A stretch of 8,526 nucleotides of DNA from Pseudomonadota bacterium. GTDB taxonomy: Bacteria; Pseudomonadota; Gammaproteobacteria; Burkholderiales; SG8-39. Below the pieces are notes generated by a model that saw nothing but the letters and a program-made list of their open reading frames with translations, was not told where the DNA came from and ran no database searches. The DNA lies in NCBI GenBank assembly GCA_021825225.1, contig JAKAIH010000091.1, positions 1-8,526 of the forward strand, in the 5' to 3' direction. Below are positions 1 to 5,276 of the stretch, piece after piece; the first letter of the stretch is position 1; each line of letters begins with the position of its first letter. The position numbers and the translations under genes are program-made.

Positions 1-644
1 ATTTCGCCGACCATGATCACGGCGTCCGTTTCCGGATCGTCGTTGAACATTCTCATCACGTCGATGTGCTTCATGCCGTTCACCGGGTCGCCACCGATGC
101 CGACGCACGACGATTGCCCGATGCCGAGTTCCATCAACTGGCCGACCGCCTCGTAGGTCAGCGTGCCCGAGCGCGACACCACGCCGACGCGGCCCTTCTT
201 GTGGATATGGCCGGGCATGATGCCGATCTTGATTTCGTCCGGCGTGATCACGCCGGGGCAGTTCGGCCCGACCAGAACGCTCTTCTTGCCCTGCTTGCGC
301 ATGCGGTCCTTGACTTCGACCATGTCGCGCACCGGTATGCCTTCGGTGATGCAGATCACCAGATCGAGATCGGCGTCGACCGCTTCCCAGATCGCCGCGG
401 CGGCAAAAGGCGGCGGCACGTAGATCACCGAGGTGTTGACCCCGGCCTTCTGCTTCGCCTCCTTGACGCTGGCGTAGATCGGTATGCCTTCGAAATCCTC
501 GCCCGCCTTTTTCGGATTCACGCCGGCAACGAAACAATTCTTGCCGTTGGCGTAATCGCGCGACATGCGCGTGTGGAATTGGCCGGTCTTGCCGGTGATG
601 CCCTGGGTGACGACGCGGGTGTTCTTGTTGATCAGGATGGACAT
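1..644 (-). CDS. sucD: Succinyl-CoA synthetase (ADP-forming) alpha subunit, 3' end cut by window edge
   Basis: Alpha subunit of succinyl-CoA synthetase, the cytoplasmic TCA-cycle enzyme that interconverts succinyl-CoA and succinate with substrate-level formation of ATP (or GTP); it works with SucC. The start is the ATG at 644-642 ([10 protein letters not shown]), preceded by a good AAAGGA ribosome site 6 nt upstream. 214 complete codons are present, against about 290-300 residues for the family. Visible are the N-terminal CoA-binding Rossmann domain with [11 protein letters not shown] (residues 15-25), the VPPPFAAAA stretch (76-84), GPNCPG (126-131) and the SRSGTLTYE loop (157-165) that begins the ligase domain. 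The phosphorylated active-site histidine (around residue 246 in E. coli) lies beyond the left edge, so completeness cannot be judged. It follows sucC on the same strand with a 70-nt gap, the usual sucCD order. Identification is near certain from the sequence itself. Confidence 0.97.
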   Translation of the reverse strand, partial: MSILINKNTRVVTQGITGKTGQFHTRMSRDYANGKNCFVAGVNPKKAGEDFEGIPIYASVKEAKQKAGVNTSVIYVPPPFAAAAIWEAVDADLDLVICITEGIPVRDMVEVKDRMRKQGKKSVLVGPNCPGVITPDEIKIGIMPGHIHKKGRVGVVSRSGTLTYEAVGQLMELGIGQSSCVGIGGDPVNGMKHIDVMRMFNDDPETDAVIMVGE

Positions 645-650
645 TTCGTT

Positions 651-656
651 TCCTTT
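651..656 (-). promoter_or_regulatory. sucD ribosome binding site
   Basis: Read on the minus strand this is AAAGGA, 6 nt before the sucD ATG. It fixes the sucD start at MSILINKN and shows that sucD can initiate on its own rather than only by coupling to sucC. Confidence 0.8.
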
Positions 657-679
657 TAAATCCAGTGTGGGGGATCCAA

Positions 680-695
680 AGGGGGCGCGCCCCCT
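680..695. repeat. Perfect 16-bp GC-rich palindrome between sucC and sucD
   Basis: AGGGGGCGCGCCCCCT is its own reverse complement and lies in the 70-nt sucC-sucD spacer, about 20 nt after the sucC stop. As RNA it could form a very stable short hairpin (a 6-bp G/C-rich stem closing on the central CGCG). On the sucCD strand it is followed by only three T residues (CCCCCTTTGG), so it is a poor intrinsic terminator. A second run of five G/C pairs nearby (GGGGGATCC, plus strand 670-678) could pair with it alternatively. Likely roles, by inference, are a REP-like intergenic repeat, an mRNA-stabilising or processing hairpin, or a partial attenuator that sets the SucC:SucD ratio. The palindrome is seen directly; its role is not. 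Confidence 0.6.
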
Positions 696-714
696 ATTCG
701 CTGCGGATTTCCCT

Positions 715-1881
715 TTACTTGCCGGCGACCGCGGCGACGATCTTCTGCGCCGCGTCGGCCATGTTGTCGGCTGAAATGATCGGCAGGCCGGAATCCTTCA
801 GGATCTGCTTGCCCATCTCGTCGTTGGTGCCTTTCATGCGCACCACCAGCGGCACCGACAGATTGACTTCGCGCGCCGCAGCCACCACGCCCTTGGCAAT
901 GGTGTCGCACTGCATGATGCCGCCGAATATGTTGACCAGGATCCCCTTCACCTTGGGGTTCTTCAGCATGATCTTGAACGCCTCGGTCACCTTCTCCGCC
1001 GTGGCGCCGCCGCCGACATCCAGAAAGTTCGCCGGCTCCGCGCCGTAGAGCTTGATCGTGTCCATGGTCGCCATCGCGAGGCCGGCGCCGTTCACCAGGC
1101 AGCCGATATTGCCGTCGAGCGAGATATACGACAGGTCGAACTTCGACGCTTCGATCTCGGCCGCGTCCTCCTCGTCCAGGTCGCGCAGCGCGACGATGTC
1201 CGGATGGCGGAACAGCGCGTTGGAATCGAAATTGATCTTCGCATCGAGCGCCACCACGCGCCCGTCGCCGGTGAGCACCAGCGGATTGATCTCGGCCAGG
1301 CTGGCGTCGGTATCCCAGAACGCCTTGTACAGCGCCTGCAGCACGACGCGCGCCTGCGGCACCGATGCCGCGGGAATGCCGATTTTCGCCGCAATATCAT
1401 CGGCCTCGGCATCCTTGAGCCCGCCTGCGGGGTCGACGAACACCTTGTGGATCTTCTCCGGCGTCTTCGCGGCGACTTCCTCGATGTCCATGCCGCCCTC
1501 GCTCGAGGCCATCAGGCAGACCTTCTGCGTGACGCGGTCCACCACCATGCCGACATAGAGTTCCTTCTTGATGTCGGCGCCCTCCTCGATCAGCAGGCGC
1601 CGCACCTTCTGCCCCTCGGGGCCGGTCTGGTGCGTCTTCAGCTGCATGCCGAGGATCTGCCCGGCGTAGGCTTTCACCTCGTCCAGCGACTTGGCCACTT
1701 TCACCCCGCCGCCCTTGCCGCGGCCGCCGGCGTGGATCTGCGCCTTCACCACCCATACCTTTCCCGGTATGGACTGCGCCGCCTTGACCGCCTCATCGAC
1801 CGAGAAACAGGGTACCCCCTTGGGGGTGGGCACGCCGTACTTGCGCAGCACTTCCTTGGCCTGGTATTCGTGGATTTTCAT
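715..1881 (-). CDS. sucC: Succinyl-CoA synthetase (ADP-forming) beta subunit
   Basis: Nucleotide-binding beta subunit of succinyl-CoA synthetase (TCA cycle, cytoplasm), partner of SucD. 388 residues, the same as the usual bacterial length. The start chosen is the ATG at 1881-1879 ([12 protein letters not shown]), the conserved family N-terminus, with AGGAAG 6 nt upstream; the frame is open for 24 more codons to another ATG at 1953, but that extension is not SucC-like. The N-terminal ATP-grasp domain covers about residues 1-235: Lys46, the GRGKGGG nucleotide loop (53-59), and the Mg-binding Asn199 (in EINP) and Asp213 (in ALDAK), which fall at the positions known for E. coli. The C-terminal CoA-ligase domain (about 240-388) carries [19 protein letters not shown] and [10 protein letters not shown] (327-336). 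All key residues are present. It precedes sucD and follows the DUF2889 gene by 68 nt. A candidate FNR-type site lies upstream. Confidence 0.98.
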   Translation of the reverse strand: MKIHEYQAKEVLRKYGVPTPKGVPCFSVDEAVKAAQSIPGKVWVVKAQIHAGGRGKGGGVKVAKSLDEVKAYAGQILGMQLKTHQTGPEGQKVRRLLIEEGADIKKELYVGMVVDRVTQKVCLMASSEGGMDIEEVAAKTPEKIHKVFVDPAGGLKDAEADDIAAKIGIPAASVPQARVVLQALYKAFWDTDASLAEINPLVLTGDGRVVALDAKINFDSNALFRHPDIVALRDLDEEDAAEIEASKFDLSYISLDGNIGCLVNGAGLAMATMDTIKLYGAEPANFLDVGGGATAEKVTEAFKIMLKNPKVKGILVNIFGGIMQCDTIAKGVVAAAREVNLSVPLVVRMKGTNDEMGKQILKDSGLPIISADNMADAAQKIVAAVAGK

Positions 1882-1887
1882 GTCTGG

Positions 1888-1893
1888 CTTCCT
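1888..1893 (-). promoter_or_regulatory. sucC ribosome binding site
   Basis: AGGAAG on the minus strand, 6 nt before the ATG at 1881. It decides in favour of the 388-residue SucC over the longer frame that would begin at 1953. Confidence 0.8.
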
Positions 1894-1910
1894 GGTTGAA
1901 ACGCAATGGG

Positions 1911-1916
1911 ATGATC
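1911..1916 (-). promoter_or_regulatory. Candidate -10 element of a sucCD promoter
   Basis: The minus strand reads GATCAT (4 of 6 matches to TATAAT), starting 31 nt downstream of the centre of the FNR-type inverted repeat. That is within a base of the spacing expected for a class II FNR/CRP-type promoter, where the site is centred near -41.5. The transcript would begin around 1904-1905 and have a leader of roughly 23 nt. The match is weak and no independent -35 was found, so this is a suggestion only. Confidence 0.25.
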
Positions 1917-1939
1917 CGGCAGAGCGGCAGGCTGGCGCA

Positions 1940-1953
1940 TTGACCCAGGTCAA
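1940..1953. promoter_or_regulatory. Candidate FNR/ANR/DNR-type operator upstream of sucCD
   Basis: The plus strand reads TTGACCCAGGTCAA: half-sites TTGAC and GTCAA separated by 4 nt. With flanking A and T (1939-1954) the arms extend to 7 bp around a 2-nt centre. The Crp/Fnr regulators of anaerobic or NO metabolism recognise TTGAT-N4-ATCAA and close variants, so this is one substitution per half-site from consensus. It is centred about 65 nt before the sucC ATG and overlaps the stop codon of the DUF2889 gene (1950-1952). Oxygen control of sucCD would make sense, since TCA-cycle genes are redox-regulated in other proteobacteria. No regulator gene is in the window and binding is inferred. Confidence 0.45.
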
Positions 1954-2507
1954 TCGGTGCCGGTTTTCGCCTCGCGCTGCCAGCGCGGATAGTACAGGCG
2001 CACCGCCTCGCCGCCGGTATCGAGCGCATGGCAGCGGTCGAGCTGGAACGGCTTCCTGCCGTCGTCATGGTTGTCGCGCTGCTCGCCCGCGAGCACCTGG
2101 ATCGCGGCGGAGGGAAACTGCGCCAGCAGCTCGGTCAGATGGGTGCAGCCGCCCACGCCACCGAAACGCTCGTACAGCGCCTGGCGAAACCCGCGCATCA
2201 GGTTCAGGCCCGCCAGCGCCGCGTAACCCGGCGCGATCGCCGCGCAATACGGCGGATAGGGCATGGCGTCGGTGGACGCCCCGGCGCCGACCACGTTCAT
2301 GCGCCGGTCTATGGTGAGGCGGATCCACATGTCGTGCACCGGGCTGCCGGCCGGGCGCACGCCGGGCGCCAGCTGATAGTCGTCGGGCTTGACGTCGGTG
2401 AGATGGGCTTCGATGTCCCACAAACCGTCGGAGCGCGCATAGCCTTCGAAGCGAACGCTGCGGGTGTGTTTAAGGATGCGGGAGACGGGATCTGCGGACA
2501 GCGGCAT
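1950..2507 (-). CDS. DUF2889 domain protein of unknown function
   Basis: Recognised as a DUF2889 (PF11136-type) protein; the biochemical function of the family is not known to me. With the ATG at 2507 it has 185 residues. Hallmarks are [15 protein letters not shown] followed by [12 protein letters not shown] (residues 14-40), [12 protein letters not shown] (56-67), PYPPYC (83-88), [13 protein letters not shown] (116-128) and [11 protein letters not shown] (152-162). Cys121, His123 and Cys159-His160 are polar residues that could bind a metal or ligand, but this is speculation. There is no signal peptide or membrane segment, so it is probably cytoplasmic. The start is uncertain: the frame stays open to an ATG at 2600, but the extra 31 residues are proline/alanine-rich and family members begin near MPLS. 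Neither start has a clear ribosome site. It lies upstream of sucC on the same strand (68-nt gap) and is divergent from glpK. Confidence 0.85.
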   Translation of the reverse strand: MPLSADPVSRILKHTRSVRFEGYARSDGLWDIEAHLTDVKPDDYQLAPGVRPAGSPVHDMWIRLTIDRRMNVVGAGASTDAMPYPPYCAAIAPGYAALAGLNLMRGFRQALYERFGGVGGCTHLTELLAQFPSAAIQVLAGEQRDNHDDGRKPFQLDRCHALDTGGEAVRLYYPRWQREAKTGTD

Positions 2508-2550
2508 TGCGGGTGCGGGACTTGTCGAAATGTCGTCGAGACAAGTTGCG

Positions 2551-2601
2551 CATGGTAACACAGGCGCCGGCCCGGGGCCGCGTGCGGCGGGAAGTACCAT
2601 G
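2551..2601. repeat. Inverted repeat CATGGTA ... TACCATG in the divergent promoter region
   Basis: Two perfect 7-bp arms at 2551-2557 and 2595-2601, separated by 37 bp. Inside lies a second inverted pair, CGGCC (2568-2572) and GGCCG (2576-2580). The arms could be half-sites for a DNA-binding protein acting on glpK or the DUF2889 gene, or the base of an extended hairpin. One chance 7-bp pair within a region this size is not very improbable. Confidence 0.35.
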
Positions 2602-2647
2602 GCGGATTCAGGCGGCGTCCCCTTACACGCGTCCCGGATTACTCAAT

Positions 2648-2653
2648 TAGAAT
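2648..2653 (+). promoter_or_regulatory. Weak candidate -10 element for glpK
   Basis: TAGAAT matches 5 of 6 bases of TATAAT and lies 37 nt before the glpK ATG, in a locally AT-rich patch of otherwise very GC-rich DNA. The best -35-like hexamer (CTTACA, 2622-2627) is 20 bp away, too far for an ordinary sigma-70 promoter, so an activator might be needed or the match may be accidental. Confidence 0.3.
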
Positions 2654-2690
2654 CACCCGTATCCGAAAACCGGGGAAGCGGAAAAATAAT

Positions 2691-4181
2691 ATGAAGCACA
2701 TCCTCGCGCTCGATCAGGGCACCACCAGCTCCCGCGCCATCGTGTTCGCCGAGGACGGCAGCGTGCGCGCGCAGGCGCAGCAGGAATTCCGCCAGATCTT
2801 CCCTCACCCCGGATGGGTAGAACACGATCCGGAGGAGATCTGGGCGACACAACTCGGCGTCGCGCGGCGCGCACTCGCAATGGCCGGGCTGAAGGCGGCG
2901 GACATCGCCGCCATCGGCATCGCCAACCAGCGCGAGACCACGCTGCTGTGGGAGCGCAAGTCCGGCCAGCCGGTGCATAACGCCATCGTGTGGCAGGACC
3001 GGCGCACCGCGGACGCCTGCGCCAGCCTCAAGCGGCGCGGCAAGACCGAGACCGTGCGCAGCAGCACCGGCCTGGTGCTCGACCCCTATTTCTCCGCGAC
3101 CAAGCTCGCCTGGCTGCTCGACAGCATCCCGGGGCTGCGCCTGCACGCCGAACGCGGCGAACTCGCCTTCGGCACCGTCGACAGCTGGCTCGCATGGAAG
3201 CTCTCCGGCGGCGCACTGCACATCACCGACGTGTCCAACGCCTCGCGCACCATGCTCTTCGACATCCACGCGGGCGACTGGGACGCGAGGCTGCTCGCGC
3301 TGTTCCGCATTCCGCGCGAGTTGCTGCCGCGCGTCGTGCCCTCCTCGCGCGTCTACGGCGAAACCGCGAAGAAACTTTTCGGCGCGCCGATACCGATCGC
3401 CGGCATCGGCGGCGACCAGCAGGCCGCGCTGTTCGGCCAGGCCTGCCACTCGGCCGGCATGGCCAAGAACACCTACGGCACCGGCTGCTTCATGCTGCTG
3501 CACACCGGCGCCAAGGCGATGCCGTCCAAACACGGCCTGCTCACCACGCGCTGCGCCCAGCACGGCGCGAAAGCGCAGTACGCGCTCGAGGGCGGCGTGT
3601 TCATCGGCGGCGCGGTGGTGCAGTGGCTGCGCGACGGCCTGGGCTTCATCCGCGCCTCGCACGAAGTCGAAGCGCTCGCCGCGAGCGTCGAGGACTCGGG
3701 CGGCGTCTACCTGGTGCCGGCTTTCGCCGGCCTGGGCGCGCCGCACTGGGACGCCTACGCGCGCGGCACCATGCTCGGCCTCACGCGCGGGACCACGCGC
3801 GCGCACATCGCGCGCGCGGCGCTCGAAGCCATTGCCTACCAGTCGGCGGAAGTGCTGCACTCGATGCAAAAGGACGCGGGCATCCGCCTCAAGGAGCTGC
3901 GCGTGGACGGCGGCGCCGCCGCCAACGACACGCTGATGCAGTTCCAGGCCGACATTCTCGGCGTGCCGGTGCTGCGGCCGAAGGGGCTCGAGACCACGGC
4001 ACTGGGCGCGGCCTATCTCGCCGGGCTCGCCACGGGCGTGTGGAAGGACAGCGCCGCCATCGGGCGCCAGTGGGCAGTGGGGCGCCGCTTCGAACCGAAC
4101 ATGAGCCGCAGCGAAGCCCAGGCGCGCCTGGCCGGCTGGACGCGCGCACTGCAGCGCTCGAAAAGCTGGGCGGAGCGCTAG
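2691..4181 (+). CDS. glpK: Glycerol kinase
   Basis: ATP-dependent phosphorylation of glycerol to sn-glycerol-3-phosphate in the cytoplasm, the entry step of glycerol catabolism and a source of lipid precursor. FGGY kinase family, 496 residues against 502 in E. coli, so full length. The start [15 protein letters not shown] is the family N-terminus. Purine-rich sequence precedes it, but the GGGGAAG at 2672-2678 is 12 nt away, so the ribosome site is mediocre. Visible: phosphate-binding loop DQGTTSSR (residues 8-15), glycerol-contacting Arg81-Glu82 (in NQRETT), WQDRR (101-105), [11 protein letters not shown] (131-141, FGGY signature 1), [13 protein letters not shown] with Asp242-Gln243 (238-250), TYGTGCF (261-267) and [13 protein letters not shown] (407-419, signature 2). 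The fructose-bisphosphate loop GGKGGTR of E. coli is absent ([10 protein letters not shown] instead). No glpF, glpD or glpR is adjacent within the window. pelX follows after 54 nt on the same strand. Confidence 0.97.
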   Translation: MKHILALDQGTTSSRAIVFAEDGSVRAQAQQEFRQIFPHPGWVEHDPEEIWATQLGVARRALAMAGLKAADIAAIGIANQRETTLLWERKSGQPVHNAIVWQDRRTADACASLKRRGKTETVRSSTGLVLDPYFSATKLAWLLDSIPGLRLHAERGELAFGTVDSWLAWKLSGGALHITDVSNASRTMLFDIHAGDWDARLLALFRIPRELLPRVVPSSRVYGETAKKLFGAPIPIAGIGGDQQAALFGQACHSAGMAKNTYGTGCFMLLHTGAKAMPSKHGLLTTRCAQHGAKAQYALEGGVFIGGAVVQWLRDGLGFIRASHEVEALAASVEDSGGVYLVPAFAGLGAPHWDAYARGTMLGLTRGTTRAHIARAALEAIAYQSAEVLHSMQKDAGIRLKELRVDGGAAANDTLMQFQADILGVPVLRPKGLETTALGAAYLAGLATGVWKDSAAIGRQWAVGRRFEPNMSRSEAQARLAGWTRALQRSKSWAER

Positions 4182-4235
4182 CCGCCTGTTAGGCTGAAGT
4201 CACGGCATCGATATATCAGGACGGGAAAGCGAACC

Positions 4236-5153
4236 ATGGATGCACAGGTACTGGTAACGGGGGGAGCGGGGTTCATCGGCTCCCACAGCGTCGACGCGCT
4301 GCTCGCCGCGGGCGCGGGCGTCACGGTGCTGGACAACTTCTCCAGCGGCAAAGCGGGCAACCTGCCCGCCGCGCACCCGCGCCTGCGCGTGATCGAAGGC
4401 GACATCCGCGAGCCGCGCACCGTCGCCGGCGCGCTCGCGGGCGCCACGCACGTGCTGCATCTCGCGGCGCAGATTTTCGTGCAGGTATCGATACGCGAGC
4501 CGGTCGAGTCCTGCCACACCAACGTGGTCGGCTTCCTCAACGTCATGGACGGCGCGCGCCGCGCCGGCATCGGCCGCATGGTCTACGCTTCCAGCGCCGC
4601 CGTTTACGGCACGCCCGAACAACTGCCGCTGGACGAGAGTTCGCGCACCGCACCGCTGTCGCCCTACGGCCTGGAAAAATCCATCGACGACCAGTACGCC
4701 GCGCTGTACCGCGAGCTGTACGGCTTTTCCGCCATGGGCATGCGCTATTTCAATGTCTATGGGCCGCGCCAGGACCCGGCCTCGCCCTATTCCGGCGTGA
4801 TCAGCAAATGGAGCGACGCGCTGCGCGCAGGCCGTCCGCTGCGCGTATTCGGCGACGGGCGGCAGACGCGCGACTTCATCTACGTCAAGGACATCGCGCG
4901 CTACAACGTCCTCGCGCTGCAGCACGACGCGGGCGGCGTGTGCAACGTCGGCAGCGGCAGCAGCGTCACCCTGCTCGATCTGATCGACGCGCTGGAAGCG
5001 GCGGCGGGCGCGCAGGCCCGGCGCCAGTTCGAGCCGCCCGCGGCGGGCGACATCCAGGCCTCGGCGATGTCGCCGCAGCGCCTGAACGCGCTGTTCGGCG
5101 CACAGACGCCAACGCCGCTGATCAAGGGCTTGCAGGCGCTGCTGCTAGCCTAG
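4236..5153 (+). CDS. pelX: UDP-N-acetylglucosamine C4-epimerase, PelX-like
   Basis: Extended SDR sugar-nucleotide epimerase, 305 residues, cytoplasmic. Expected reaction: UDP-GlcNAc to UDP-GalNAc, the donor for the GalNAc-rich Pel polymer; PelX enzymes with this role are known from Pel loci of other bacteria. Features: NAD-binding GGAGFIG (residues 9-15), Asp33 in VLDNFSSGK for the NAD ribose, GDI (55-57), catalytic Ser119-Ser120 region (YASSAAVYG) and Tyr144-x-x-x-Lys148, YFNVYGPRQDP (171-181), and GDGRQTRDFIYVKDIAR (206-222). Ser276, in GDIQAS, aligns by eye with Tyr299 of E. coli GalE and Ser306 of WbpP; a small residue there is what permits N-acetylated substrates. The ATG at 4236 begins MDAQVLVTGG, and a purine-rich GGGAAAG precedes it by 6 nt. 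pelA starts 45 nt after the stop. A generic GalE or O-antigen epimerase is the alternative, but the position before pelA favours PelX. Confidence 0.85.
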   Translation: MDAQVLVTGGAGFIGSHSVDALLAAGAGVTVLDNFSSGKAGNLPAAHPRLRVIEGDIREPRTVAGALAGATHVLHLAAQIFVQVSIREPVESCHTNVVGFLNVMDGARRAGIGRMVYASSAAVYGTPEQLPLDESSRTAPLSPYGLEKSIDDQYAALYRELYGFSAMGMRYFNVYGPRQDPASPYSGVISKWSDALRAGRPLRVFGDGRQTRDFIYVKDIARYNVLALQHDAGGVCNVGSGSSVTLLDLIDALEAAAGAQARRQFEPPAAGDIQASAMSPQRLNALFGAQTPTPLIKGLQALLLA

Positions 5154-5183
5154 CAACACCGGCCCGCATTGCGCCGCGCCACG

Positions 5184-5189
5184 TATAAT
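5184..5189 (+). promoter_or_regulatory. Perfect -10 consensus TATAAT just before pelA
   Basis: TATAAT at 5184-5189 in the 45-nt pelX-pelA gap. No -35-like hexamer lies at 16-18 bp (the region reads GGCCCG), and no TG extension precedes it. A transcript from it would start at about 5196, nearly at the pelA ATG (5199), giving a leaderless or near-leaderless mRNA. It may be a chance match or a secondary promoter. Confidence 0.25.
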
Positions 5190-5198
5190 CGACGGCAC

Positions 5199-5276
5199 AT
5201 GGCACAGTCCGGATTCCGTTTGCCTATGCTGCTCGGCATCGCGCTGCTGTTGGCCGCCTGCGGCGCGGCGGCGGCC
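5199..5276 (+). other. PelA signal peptide with lipobox-like cysteine
   Basis: Residues 1-26 have a short basic/polar start (MAQSGFR), a hydrophobic core (PMLLGIALLLA) and then LAAC-GAAAAG. Leu18-Ala19-Ala20-Cys21 fits the lipoprotein box, and Gly at +2 would predict outer-membrane sorting. Equally, AAA|G at 26/27 suits signal peptidase I. P. aeruginosa PelA is described as a soluble periplasmic protein, so lipidation here would be a difference. Which route is used cannot be decided from sequence. Confidence 0.5.

Larger units (their letters stand above)
2508..2690. other. Divergent intergenic region between the DUF2889 gene and glpK
   Basis: 183 bp that must contain the start signals for glpK to the right and for the DUF2889 gene to the left. 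Visible structure: an inverted repeat CTTGTC/GACAAG (2521-2526 and 2540-2545), a longer one CATGGTA/TACCATG (2551-2557 and 2595-2601) that brackets a GC-rich core able to form its own CGGCC/GGCCG stem (2568-2580), and a weak -10-like TAGAAT at 2648. No small open frame with family resemblance was seen. Confidence 0.6.

Noticed and set aside
66..659. 197-codon plus-strand open frame opposite sucD
   Set aside because: It mirrors the sucD coding strand (many HADA/DRR-type runs) and has no recognisable family; sucD itself is unambiguous.
680..695. Palindrome as a rho-independent terminator of sucC
   Set aside because: Only three T residues follow the stem on the sucCD strand, and termination here would cut off sucD, whose product is required in equal amounts.
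1882..1953. Longer SucC starting at the ATG at 1953
   Set aside because: The extra 24 residues do not resemble the SucC N-terminus, the ATG at 1881 has a well-placed AGGAAG, and the longer start would lie within the FNR-like site and the DUF2889 stop region.
2643..3869. 408-codon open frame on the minus strand opposite glpK
   Set aside because: Same antisense artefact: Arg/Ala/Gly/His-rich, no motifs, and fully opposed to a clear glycerol kinase.
2990..4192. 400-codon plus-strand frame overlapping glpK, and a similar frame at 5531-7366 within pelA
   Set aside because: Frame-shifted readings of glpK and pelA, extremely Arg/Ala-rich and without start signals; typical of GC-rich DNA.
5143..5153. 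GCTAGCCTAGC inverted repeat at the end of pelX as a terminator
   Set aside because: The arms are 5 bp with a single-base centre, which cannot form a hairpin loop, and no T-tract follows.
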